A stretch of 24,291 nt of DNA from JAXGTO01 sp040774885 (GTDB lineage Bacteria; Actinomycetota; Coriobacteriia; Coriobacteriales; Eggerthellaceae): NCBI GenBank assembly GCA_040774885.1, contig JAXGTO010000030.1:1-24291 (forward strand), in the 5' to 3' direction. The notes below the pieces were generated by a model, which searched no databases, had not been told where the DNA came from, and saw nothing but the letters and a program-made list of their open reading frames with translations. The position numbers were made by a program, and so were the translations under genes. Shown in pieces: positions 15,425-22,776 of this stretch (the first letter of the stretch is position 1; each line of letters starts with the position of its first letter).

Positions 15425-15640
15425 ATGTCGAGAATCGTCGTCGATGATCGTTTCTGCAAAGGCTGTGGCCTGTGCGTCGACGCGTGCAGTCAGGGCATTT
15501 TGGCCCTCGATTTGCAGCGCATCAACGAGAAGGGCTATCACCCCGCCATGCTCACCGATCCGTCCAAATGCACGGCATGCACGTTTTGCGCGTTGATGTG
15601 CCCCGATTGCGCCATCACCGTGTACAAGGAGGTGGGCTGA
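15425..15640 (+). CDS. 2-oxoacid:ferredoxin oxidoreductase, ferredoxin-type delta subunit
   Basis: This 71-residue protein carries two [4Fe-4S] cluster motifs, Cys11-x2-Cys14-x2-Cys17-x3-Cys21 and Cys49-x2-Cys52-x2-Cys55-x3-Cys59, plus an extra Cys62. It would pass electrons from the catalytic subunits to free ferredoxin. The ATG at 15425 is chosen because AAGGA (15414-15418) lies six bases ahead; the twelve-codon longer form has no family match. It precedes the alpha subunit by three bases, the usual delta-alpha-beta-gamma order of four-subunit 2-oxoisovalerate/2-oxoglutarate-type enzymes. Confidence 0.92.
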   Translation: MSRIVVDDRFCKGCGLCVDACSQGILALDLQRINEKGYHPAMLTDPSKCTACTFCALMCPDCAITVYKEVG

Positions 15641-15643
15641 TCC

Positions 15644-16714
15644 ATGGCCGCTGAAGAGAAAGTCCTTATGAAGGGCAACGAAGCCCTTGCCGCATCTGCC
15701 GTGCGTGCAGGATGCCGTTTCTATTTCGGCTATCCCATCACGCCCCAAACCGAACTCGCCGCCTACATGAGCAAGGTCATGCCGAAGATCGGCGGAACCT
15801 TCCTCCAAGCTGAAAGCGAGATCGCCGCCATCAATATGGTGTACGGAGCATCGGCTGCCGGAGCGCGTGCCATGACGAGTTCCAGCAGCCCCGGCGTTTC
15901 GCTCAAGGCCGAGGGAATCTCGTATATGGCCGGCGCCGATCTTCCCGGCGTTATCGTCAACGTCGAGCGCGGTGGCCCGGGTCTGGGCAGCATCCAGCCT
16001 TCCCAGCAGGATTATTGGCAGGCGACGCGCGCCATGGGCCATGGCGATTTCCAGTTGATCGTCTATGCGCCTTCCACCGTGCAGGAAATGGCGGATTACG
16101 TGTATCTGGCGTTCGACAAGGCCGACGAGTACCGCACGCCCGTAATGATCTTGGCCGATGGCCTTTTGGGCCAGATGATGGAGCCGGTGGTGCTTCCGCC
16201 CGAAAAAGGCGAGCTTCCCGACAAACCTTGGGCGACCAACGGCCACAAGGGCAAGCGCGAGCACAACATCGCCAATTCCCTTTACCTGCAAGCGGACAAG
16301 CTCGAATCAAAGCTGATCGAGCGCGCCGAGCGCTATGAAACCATCAAGGCCACCGAGCAGCGCAGTCAAGCCGAGCAGTGCGAAGATGCCGAGATCGTCG
16401 TCGTCGCATTCGGCGCTTCTGCTCGCATCGCCCGCAGCGCGGTCAAAGCTGCGCGCGCCGAAGGCATCAAGGCCGGGTTGTTGCGCCCCATCACGCTGTG
16501 GCCGTTCCCCGTCGATGCCATCCGGGCCACGCTTTCTACGGCGAAGTCGTATCTGAGCGTCGAGATGAACATGGGCCAGATGGTCGATGATGTTCGTTTG
16601 GCTGTTGCAGGTGAGCGTCCCGTTGGATTCTATGGAAGGGCCGGCGGCATGATTCCGACGCCCGAAGCGGTTCTCGATGCGATTCGCGCTCAGGCGCTCA
16701 AGGCTGGTGAGTAG
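15644..16714 (+). CDS. vorB: 2-oxoacid:ferredoxin oxidoreductase, alpha subunit (VorB-like)
   Basis: The alpha subunit forms part of the thiamine diphosphate site and binds substrate and CoA in the oxidative decarboxylation of a 2-oxoacid to acyl-CoA. The 356-residue protein has the hallmark N-terminal segment KGNEALA (10-16) followed by GYPITPQTE (29-37), the SSSSPGVSLKAEG loop (78-90) and GGPGLGSIQPSQ (109-120). The transketolase C-terminal-like domain starts near residue 245. These features fit the branched-chain (3-methyl-2-oxobutanoate) type best, but 2-oxoglutarate and aryl-pyruvate enzymes are close relatives, so the substrate is open. The ATG follows AGGAGG (15627-15632), which lies inside the delta subunit gene. 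Confidence 0.93.
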   Translation: MAAEEKVLMKGNEALAASAVRAGCRFYFGYPITPQTELAAYMSKVMPKIGGTFLQAESEIAAINMVYGASAAGARAMTSSSSPGVSLKAEGISYMAGADLPGVIVNVERGGPGLGSIQPSQQDYWQATRAMGHGDFQLIVYAPSTVQEMADYVYLAFDKADEYRTPVMILADGLLGQMMEPVVLPPEKGELPDKPWATNGHKGKREHNIANSLYLQADKLESKLIERAERYETIKATEQRSQAEQCEDAEIVVVAFGASARIARSAVKAARAEGIKAGLLRPITLWPFPVDAIRATLSTAKSYLSVEMNMGQMVDDVRLAVAGERPVGFYGRAGGMIPTPEAVLDAIRAQALKAGE

Positions 16715-16715
16715 T

Positions 16716-17540
16716 ATGTCAGAAGAGAAAATCGTGTTCCAGCGTCCGCAGGCGCTGCTTCCCGCTCAAGAGCATTATTGCCCGGGCTGCCCCCATGGCA
16801 TCGTCCATCGCCTGGTGGCCGAAGCTATCGACGGCCTCGGCATGGAGGGTGAAACCGTCGGCATCGCTCCGGTCGGTTGCTCGGTCATGGCGTATGACTA
16901 TTTCGGTTGCGACATGATCGAAGCCAGCCATGGACGAGCTCCCGCGGTTGCCACAGCCGTCAAGCGGGTCATTCCCGACGGCTTGGTGTTCAGCTATCAG
17001 GGTGACGGCGACCTTGCCAGCATCGGCATGGCTGAAACCGTCCATGCTGCCACGCGCGGCGAGAACATCACCGTCATCTTCATCAACAACGCCATTTACG
17101 GAATGACGGGCGGCCAGATGGCGCCCACCAGTCTTCCCAACCAGGTAACGCAGACGAGCCCTTACGGCCGCGATGTTTCCCAGGCGGGCTATCCCGTTCG
17201 CATTTGCGAGCTGCTTTCCACGTTGGACGGTGTGGCTTATGCCGAGCGCGTGACGGTTGATACGCCCAAAAACGTCCGCAAGGCCAAAAAGGCCATTGCC
17301 AAGGCTTTTTCCTACCAACAGGAAAAGCGCGGTTATACCATCATCGAAGTCGTGAGCACCTGCCCCACCAACTGGGGCCTCACGCCGCAAAAGGCGTTCG
17401 ATTGGATGCGCGAGAATATGTTGCCCTACTATCCTCTGGGCGTATACCGGGATTGCGTGGCCGACGGGTTCGATACGGCTGCAGCCCAAGCGCTCGACCG
17501 TGCCAAAGATTGCCCCATTGCGCAGAAAGCGGGGGAATAG
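16716..17540 (+). CDS. 2-oxoacid:ferredoxin oxidoreductase, beta subunit
   Basis: This subunit binds thiamine diphosphate and the catalytic [4Fe-4S] cluster. The 274-residue protein has likely cluster ligands Cys22 and Cys25 (YCPGC), Cys55 (VGCS) and Cys216 (STCPTNWG). The thiamine-Mg motif starts at GDGD (96-99) and ends at NNAIYGMTGGQ (124-134). The start is ATG at 16716, one base after the alpha stop; the frame is open 13 codons upstream inside alpha, but the shorter form matches the family N-terminus. All residues needed for a working enzyme are visible. Confidence 0.93.
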   Translation: MSEEKIVFQRPQALLPAQEHYCPGCPHGIVHRLVAEAIDGLGMEGETVGIAPVGCSVMAYDYFGCDMIEASHGRAPAVATAVKRVIPDGLVFSYQGDGDLASIGMAETVHAATRGENITVIFINNAIYGMTGGQMAPTSLPNQVTQTSPYGRDVSQAGYPVRICELLSTLDGVAYAERVTVDTPKNVRKAKKAIAKAFSYQQEKRGYTIIEVVSTCPTNWGLTPQKAFDWMRENMLPYYPLGVYRDCVADGFDTAAAQALDRAKDCPIAQKAGE

Positions 17541-17541
17541 C

Positions 17542-18084
17542 ATGGAAGAGAAGAGGAACCTTCAGATAATCCTGGCCGGTTTCGGCGGTCAGGGACTCCT
17601 GTTCGCTGGCAAGATCATCGCTCAGGCCGGGCTCATCGAAGACCGCCAGATTTCATGGCTGCCCAGTTACGGGCCTGAAATGCGCGGCGGTACGGCCAAT
17701 TGCAGCGTTTGCTTGTCGGATGAGCCTATCGGAAGTCCGTTGGTCACAACACCCGATGTGCTGGTGGCTATGAATCAGCCCAGTCTGGATAAGTTCATCG
17801 ACACCGTGAAGCCCGGCGGGCTCGTGCTCGTCGATTCCACGCTGGTTCCCCATATTCCGCAGCGCGACGACGTCACGCTGTTTGCGATTCCCAGCACCCA
17901 ACTTGCCGAAGAGAACGGCTTCAAAAAGCTCTCGAACGTCATTTTGACCGGCAAGCTGTTCGCCGAAACGCATTTTTGCGCAGAAGCCAGCATTGAAAAA
18001 GCTCTTACCAAGTGCATTCCACCCAAGAAAGCCGCTTTGCTGGAACCCAATCAGAAGGCTCTTGCTTTGGGCATGGGCTTGTAG
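17542..18084 (+). CDS. 2-oxoacid:ferredoxin oxidoreductase, gamma subunit
   Basis: The gamma subunit completes the alpha-beta-gamma-delta enzyme. The 180-residue protein begins with the family's Gly-rich motif GFGGQG (13-18), then SYGPEMRGGTANCSV (42-56), both diagnostic. The ATG at 17542 directly follows the beta stop; a GGGGGA stretch just upstream can act as ribosome site. The next gene, the second XRE-cupin regulator, starts nine bases after its stop, so enzyme and regulator share a transcript. Confidence 0.92.
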   Translation: MEEKRNLQIILAGFGGQGLLFAGKIIAQAGLIEDRQISWLPSYGPEMRGGTANCSVCLSDEPIGSPLVTTPDVLVAMNQPSLDKFIDTVKPGGLVLVDSTLVPHIPQRDDVTLFAIPSTQLAEENGFKKLSNVILTGKLFAETHFCAEASIEKALTKCIPPKKAALLEPNQKALALGMGL

Positions 18085-18093
18085 AGGACGCTG

Positions 18094-18654
18094 ATGACCA
18101 CCGACGAAAAAGAGCTCAAGGATATCGGTCTGCGCATCGCGGGTCTTCGCGAAGCCTGCGATGTGACCACCACCGAGATGGCGCGCGATTTGGATGTTCC
18201 GCTTGAAACGTATGAGAAATGGGAGCAGACGGGAGCCGATGTTCCCATTTCGGCCATTTACCATATGGCACGTAAATTCGGCGTTGAATTCACCGAGATC
18301 CTTACTGGCACAGCTGCCAAGCTCGATACCTGGCAGGTGGTCCGTTCGGGCGAGGGCCGCGAGGTGGATCGCTACCCCGGCTATCATTACGACGATTTGG
18401 CCTGGCGCTATTTCGGCAAGATCATGCAACCGCTCGAAGTGGTGCTCGACCCAACCGATGAACCTGCGAAGCTCGTGACGCATGAAGGTCAGGAATTCAA
18501 CCTGGTGCTCGAGGGCACGATGGTGGTGACTTGGGAAGACCATGAGTTCGTTTTGAATGCGGGCGACAGCATCTACTTCAATCCCGCGCACCCCCATGGC
18601 CAGCGCTGCGGCGGGGATGTCCCCGCCAAGTTCGTCACCGTCATCGCCGAGTGA
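18094..18654 (+). CDS. XRE-family HTH regulator with C-terminal cupin domain (copy 2)
   Basis: The 186-residue protein has an N-terminal helix-turn-helix (about 9-65) and a C-terminal cupin (about 110-185), with THEGQEFNLVLEG and AGDSIYFNPAHPHG as the two cupin segments. It is paralogous to the regulator at 13908-14492 with the same domain order and nearly the same length, but the ligand-pocket and DNA-reading residues differ widely, so the two probably have different signals or sites. AGAGGA (18083-18088) precedes the ATG by five bases. It sits between the oxidoreductase and ligase 2. No separate promoter was seen, so it is expected to be made together with the enzymes it may control. Confidence 0.88.
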   Translation: MTTDEKELKDIGLRIAGLREACDVTTTEMARDLDVPLETYEKWEQTGADVPISAIYHMARKFGVEFTEILTGTAAKLDTWQVVRSGEGREVDRYPGYHYDDLAWRYFGKIMQPLEVVLDPTDEPAKLVTHEGQEFNLVLEGTMVVTWEDHEFVLNAGDSIYFNPAHPHGQRCGGDVPAKFVTVIAE

Positions 18655-18669
18655 AATAGGAATTCGGAT

Positions 18670-20346
18670 TTGAACCATATCCTGAACAAGTACTGTCCTC
18701 GCATAGACTTTGAAAGCTACGAGGACTTCCTCGCAAACTTCCGCATCGACGTGCCGGACGACTTCAATTTCGGCTACGACGTGGTGGACGAGTGGGCTCG
18801 CGTCGAGCCCGGAAAACGGGCGTTGCTCTGGTGCAACGACCACGGTGAAGAGCATTCTTTCACCTTCGATGACATCAGCAGATTGTCCAATAAAGCCGCC
18901 AACGCTTTTTCCAAGATGGGAATCGGCAAAGGCGATGTGGTGCTCATGATTTTGCGCCGACGCTGGGAATACTGGGTCTGCGCTGCGGCCCTATGCAAGA
19001 TCGGCGCCACCATCATTCCTGCGAGCCTGCAGCTTACCAGCCACGATATCAGCTATCGCGCCAATGCGGCTCAGGTGAAGATGATGATTTGCGTGGACGA
19101 TGACTACGTGTGCGGCCAAACCGAGCTCGCGCTTTCCGAATCGCCTTCAATCCAGCACAAGGTCGTCGTCGCGGGTTCGCGCGAAGGGTGGAAGTCTTTC
19201 AGCGAATTGATCGATGGGGAATCCGACGAATGGACGCGTCCCACCGGCGCTGCCGCTACTACCAGCGACGACATAATGCTCATCTATTTCACCAGCGGCA
19301 CCACCGGTCTGGCCAAAGCGGTCTGCCATAATTTCGCCCATCCGCTGGGTCATATCCTCACGGCCAAGTACTGGCAGCAAGTGCGTGAAAACGAACTGCA
19401 TATGAGCGTCACGGACAGCGGTTGGGCCAAGTTCGGCTGGGGCAAGATCTACGGACAGTGGATAGCGGGATGCACCGTGTTTTGCTATGACATGGACAAA
19501 TTCATCCCCACCAAGCTTTTGCAGCATATGCAGGATTACAAGCTGAACACATTTTGCGCACCGCCCACCATGTACCGGTTCATGCTGCAAGAAGATGTGG
19601 CATCTTTCGATCTTTCCAGCATCAAGAACTTTGCAACGGCGGGGGAGCCCCTCAACGCGGAGGTCACCATCCAGTGGGAAAAGCTCACCGGCAAGCGCAT
19701 ACGCGAAGGCTTCGGTCAAACCGAGGGCCCGGTTCTGTTGGCGACGTTTCCGTGGATCGAGCCGCGGCCCGGGTCGATGGGCAAGCCGAGTCCGTTGCTC
19801 GACATCAAGCTGCTCGATGACGACGGAAACGAAGTCGAGGACGGCGAAGAGGGCGCCATCTGCGTGACCCATTTGAAGGATGCCTATCCGCCGGGATTGT
19901 TCGTCGGCTATTATCACGATGAAGAACGCACGCGCGCGGCTGTGGGCGGCGAATACTACAACCTGCACGACATGGCATGGCGCGACAGCGATGGTTATCA
20001 TTTCTTCGTGGGAAGAAACGACGACGTGATCAAATGCTCGGGGTATCGCATAGGCCCCTTCGAGGTCGAAAGCGCCCTTGTCAAGCACGAGGCCGTTATC
20101 GAGTGCGCCGTCACGGCGGCACCCGACCCCGTTCGCGGCAAGGTGGTCAAGGCCACCATCGTCTTGGCGAAGGGATGGGAAGCCTCCGACGAGCTCACCC
20201 GCGAATTGCAGAATTGGGTGAAACACGAAACTGCGCCGTACAAGTATCCCCGCGTCGTTGAATACGTCGACGAATTGCCCAAAACCATCGGAGGAAAGAT
20301 CAAGCGCAAGTTTATCCGCACGCAGGATGGCATTTCCGACGACTGA
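18670..20346 (+). CDS. AMP-forming acyl-CoA ligase, MACS-like (copy 2)
   Basis: This is the last gene of the oxidoreductase operon. The 558-residue ANL enzyme shows YFTSGTTGLAK (206-216), EGFGQTEG (346-353), GYRIGPFEVES (458-468) and the catalytic Lys543 in GGKIKR. The usual YxTGD motif instead reads YNLHD (430-434): the ribose-binding Asp434 is kept but Thr-Gly is replaced by Leu-His. Copy 1 has the normal TGD. The start is TTG at 18670, supported by AGGA (18658-18661) eight bases ahead and by the alignment with copy 1; no ATG is available near by. The DSGWAKFGWGKIYGQW segment again points to MACS-type ligases. Substrate unknown; the operon suggests the acid whose CoA ester the oxidoreductase handles. 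Confidence 0.9.
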   Translation: MNHILNKYCPRIDFESYEDFLANFRIDVPDDFNFGYDVVDEWARVEPGKRALLWCNDHGEEHSFTFDDISRLSNKAANAFSKMGIGKGDVVLMILRRRWEYWVCAAALCKIGATIIPASLQLTSHDISYRANAAQVKMMICVDDDYVCGQTELALSESPSIQHKVVVAGSREGWKSFSELIDGESDEWTRPTGAAATTSDDIMLIYFTSGTTGLAKAVCHNFAHPLGHILTAKYWQQVRENELHMSVTDSGWAKFGWGKIYGQWIAGCTVFCYDMDKFIPTKLLQHMQDYKLNTFCAPPTMYRFMLQEDVASFDLSSIKNFATAGEPLNAEVTIQWEKLTGKRIREGFGQTEGPVLLATFPWIEPRPGSMGKPSPLLDIKLLDDDGNEVEDGEEGAICVTHLKDAYPPGLFVGYYHDEERTRAAVGGEYYNLHDMAWRDSDGYHFFVGRNDDVIKCSGYRIGPFEVESALVKHEAVIECAVTAAPDPVRGKVVKATIVLAKGWEASDELTRELQNWVKHETAPYKYPRVVEYVDELPKTIGGKIKRKFIRTQDGISDD

Positions 20347-20347
20347 T

Positions 20348-20399
20348 GCGACGGCGCCCCGATCCTCGCTTTCAGACGGGTGGGTGCCGCGCTTTTTTT
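20348..20399 (+). terminator. Strong intrinsic terminator of the oxidoreductase operon
   Basis: The arms GCG-A-CGGCGCCC (20348-20359) and GGGTGCCGCGC (20382-20392) pair over 11 positions with one bulged A and one G-T pair. A run of seven T (20393-20399) follows directly. It begins one base after the ligase 2 stop and closes the seven-gene unit that starts at 14645. Confidence 0.85.
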
Positions 20400-20406
20400 C
20401 GGGGAG

Positions 20407-20435
20407 GTGACAGCGCCTCAACTCGGGTGTACGCT
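20407..20435 (+). promoter_or_regulatory. Predicted promoter of the AmmeMemoRadiSam operon
   Basis: GTGACA (20407-20412, five of six bases of TTGACA) and TACGCT (20430-20435, fitting TAnnnT) are separated by 17 bases, just after the terminator. Transcription would start near 20442, about 30 bases ahead of the gene. The -10 box is not a strong match. Confidence 0.45.
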
Positions 20436-20471
20436 TCAGACAAGTTCCTACCTGTGGAAGGTGTGATTGCC

Positions 20472-21305
20472 ATGTCATTGGTCGCAGCTTATGCCGTTCC
20501 CCATCCTCCTTTGATCATCCCCGAAGTGGGGCGCGGCGAAGAAGAGGGGATTGCCGCCACGGTGGCATCCTATCGGGAGGTCGCCCGACGCATTGCCGAG
20601 CACCGGCCCGATACCATCATCGTCTCATCGCCTCATGCTCCAGCGTACTATGACACGTTTGCCGTGTGCGGAAGCGAAACGCTTTCAGGCGACATGGGGC
20701 GTTTCCGCGCGCCGCAGGTGTCGTTGGAGTGCACTGTCGATACCGAGGCGGTGCGTGCCGTTTGCAAGACGGCTGACGACGCGTTGATTCCTTGCAGCGA
20801 ACGTGCTTGGGCCGGACAGCCTATGGACCATGCCACGCTCATTCCCTTGTATTTCATCGAGCAGTGCTATACCGATTATCGACTGGTGGTATGCGGGCTG
20901 TCGGGGCTCGCCTCGCATGACCATTTCGTCATGGGTCAGATCTTGGCCTACGCCGTCAACCAGCTGGGACGGCGCTGCGTGTACGTAGCCAGCGGCGACT
21001 GGTCTCACAAGCTCAAGCCGGATGGACCGTACGGTTTTGCACCGGAAGGCCCGTATTTCGACAAGCGGCTTGCCGACCTCTTTGCCGCGGATGATCTGGG
21101 CGGCTTGTTCTCGCTCGACCCCGAGATGTGCGAAGAAGCTGCCGAATGCGGTTTGCGATCGTTTCAGATGATGGCGGGCGCGCTTGATGGAGTCGAGCGC
21201 ACCGCCGAGATGCTTTCGTATGAAGGCCCCTTCGGCGTGGGATACGGCGTGGCTGCTTTCGAGTCCGTCGACGCCGATAGGACTCCGTCTTCCAATGAGG
21301 ACTGA
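20472..21305 (+). CDS. LigB/MEMO-like class III extradiol dioxygenase-fold protein (AmmeMemoRadiSam system)
   Basis: The 277-residue protein belongs to the LigB/MEMO fold. His11 (VPHPPLI), His55 (SSPHAP), His120 and His179 (GDWSH) are candidate metal or active-site residues. The N-terminal pattern VPHPPLIIPEVGRG is the one found in AmmeMemoRadiSam proteins rather than in true ring-cleaving enzymes. The frame is open 42 codons upstream, but that stretch crosses the terminator; the ATG at 20472 has AAGGTG (20458-20463) eight bases ahead and starts the conserved domain. The AMMECR1 gene follows after three bases. In many clostridia, as I recall, this domain and AMMECR1 are one fused protein; here they are separate. 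The reaction is not known to me. Confidence 0.88.
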   Translation: MSLVAAYAVPHPPLIIPEVGRGEEEGIAATVASYREVARRIAEHRPDTIIVSSPHAPAYYDTFAVCGSETLSGDMGRFRAPQVSLECTVDTEAVRAVCKTADDALIPCSERAWAGQPMDHATLIPLYFIEQCYTDYRLVVCGLSGLASHDHFVMGQILAYAVNQLGRRCVYVASGDWSHKLKPDGPYGFAPEGPYFDKRLADLFAADDLGGLFSLDPEMCEEAAECGLRSFQMMAGALDGVERTAEMLSYEGPFGVGYGVAAFESVDADRTPSSNED

Positions 21306-21308
21306 CTG

Positions 21309-21830
21309 ATGGGCGATTCAGAAGACCTGTATGTAAGATTGGCGCGGGAGAGCTTTACCGCTTATACCTTGCGCGGCGAGCACATCGCCATCCCCGAAGG
21401 GCTTCCCGCGGAACTGACGGATCAGCGTGCGGGGGCATTTGTGAGTCTGCATGAGTTCGGCGAGCTGCGCGGCTGCATCGGCACCATCGAGGCGACGCGG
21501 GATTGCTTGGCCGAAGAGATCATCTGCAATGCGATTTCCGCCTGCAGCCAAGACCCGCGTTTTCCTGCGGTTCAACCAAGCGAACTCGATAACATCGTCT
21601 GCAGCGTCGATGTGCTTCAACCTCCCGAACCCATCGATGGTCCCGACCAGCTCGACCCGAAGCGCTACGGCGTCATCGTTACCAGCGGTTGGAAGCGCGG
21701 GCTGCTGTTGCCCGATTTGGAGGGGGTCGATACTGTCGAATATCAGATCGACATCGCACGGCGAAAGGCGGGTATAGCTCCAGGTGCGCACTGTTCACTT
21801 CAGCGTTTCGAAGTGGTGCGTCATGAGTGA
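21309..21830 (+). CDS. AMMECR1-domain protein (AmmeMemoRadiSam system protein A)
   Basis: The 173-residue protein consists of one AMMECR1 domain, with the signature LRGCIG at 53-58 and the later segments DPRFPAV (82-88) and SGWKRGLLLPDLEGVDT. The domain is conserved from archaea to humans, and its biochemical role is not established. GAGGA (21297-21301) lies seven bases ahead of the ATG. Its last eight bases overlap the radical SAM gene, so the three genes of this group are made together and probably act together. Confidence 0.93.
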   Translation: MGDSEDLYVRLARESFTAYTLRGEHIAIPEGLPAELTDQRAGAFVSLHEFGELRGCIGTIEATRDCLAEEIICNAISACSQDPRFPAVQPSELDNIVCSVDVLQPPEPIDGPDQLDPKRYGVIVTSGWKRGLLLPDLEGVDTVEYQIDIARRKAGIAPGAHCSLQRFEVVRHE

Positions 21831-22761
21831 TTCTCCTGAACGACTCGTTTTGGACGATCATTCGCCGCTAGAAGAGACATTGATGGAGCGTTGCCGCACC
21901 GGATTGTCGCAGGCTGCTGGAGCAGATGCCGCACAATGTCTGTTATGCCCCCATGCCTGTAACTTGAATGAGGGAAAAAGCGGGATTTGCCGGGCCCGCG
22001 CTGCTCAGGGCGGTGCTGTGGTCCCTCTAGCTTACGGGCAAGTGGTTTCCTTGGCTTTGGATCCTGTCGAAAAGAAGCCCTTCGCCCACTTCCATCCGGG
22101 AGCCACGGTGCTTTCTGCGGGGTTCGCCGGCTGCAATATGCGCTGTCCGTTTTGTCAGAATGCCGAGATTTCCCAAGTGGGCCCTGATGAGCTTCGGGGG
22201 CGTTTCATCAGCGCAGAGCGGCTCGTATCGATTGCCGAAGAAGAACGCAGCCATGGCAATATCGGCATCGCCTGCACATACAACGAGCCATTGGTTGCCT
22301 ATGAATATGTGGCTGATTGCAGCATGGCGGCTCATCGAGCCGGCCTGTTGAGCCTGCTGGTGAGCAACGGGCAGGTGGAACCCGGGCCTTGGCGCGACCT
22401 TCTGCCGTTCATCGATGCGGTCAACATCGACCTCAAATCACTTTCAAATGATTTCTACCGTCAATGCGGCGGCAGTCTCGATGCGGTCAAGCGTACCATC
22501 GAACTTGCCGCCCAGTGCCCAACTTGCCATGTTGAATTGACCTGCCTTGTTATCCCGGGGAAAAACGACGACGAGATCCAGATGGACGCCCTGGCTTCAT
22601 GGGTGGCATCCATCGATCCTGCCATCACCTTGCATGTCACGCGGTTTTTCCCCGCCTATCGCATGGACGATGTGCCCGCCACGCCCGTTTCCACGGTGCA
22701 CCGCATGGCGGACATCGCGCGCCGTCATCTTGCCAGCGTGGAAATCGGAAATTGCCGCTAG
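21823..22761 (+). CDS. Radical SAM enzyme of the AmmeMemoRadiSam system
   Basis: The 312-residue protein has the radical SAM cluster motif Cys104-x3-Cys108-x2-Cys111 (GCNMRCPFC). An N-terminal Cys group, Cys39, Cys42, Cys46 and Cys56 (CLLCPHAC and GICRAR), might hold a second metal site. The pattern DPVEKKPFAHFHPG (80-93) is typical of the PflA-like branch that occurs with AMMECR1 and MEMO. Later comes YNEPLVAYEY and a conserved NIDLKS segment. The ATG at 21823 is chosen for its overlap with the AMMECR1 stop; a start at 21883 would still keep all motifs. It may activate or modify a partner by radical chemistry, but no glycyl-radical enzyme lies in the window. Confidence 0.92.
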   Translation: MSDSPERLVLDDHSPLEETLMERCRTGLSQAAGADAAQCLLCPHACNLNEGKSGICRARAAQGGAVVPLAYGQVVSLALDPVEKKPFAHFHPGATVLSAGFAGCNMRCPFCQNAEISQVGPDELRGRFISAERLVSIAEEERSHGNIGIACTYNEPLVAYEYVADCSMAAHRAGLLSLLVSNGQVEPGPWRDLLPFIDAVNIDLKSLSNDFYRQCGGSLDAVKRTIELAAQCPTCHVELTCLVIPGKNDDEIQMDALASWVASIDPAITLHVTRFFPAYRMDDVPATPVSTVHRMADIARRHLASVEIGNCR

Positions 22762-22776
22762 CAGGCGGATTCTGCG

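Noticed and set aside
14153..16291. 712-codon minus-strand frame across the ATPase, ferredoxin and alpha subunit genes
   Set aside because: It overlaps three well-supported plus-strand genes and regulator 1, and shows no recognisable domain. It is a shadow frame.
20346..20471. 42-codon N-terminal extension of the LigB-like protein
   Set aside because: It would be translated across the strong terminator and the predicted promoter; the shorter start has a ribosome site and matches the domain start.
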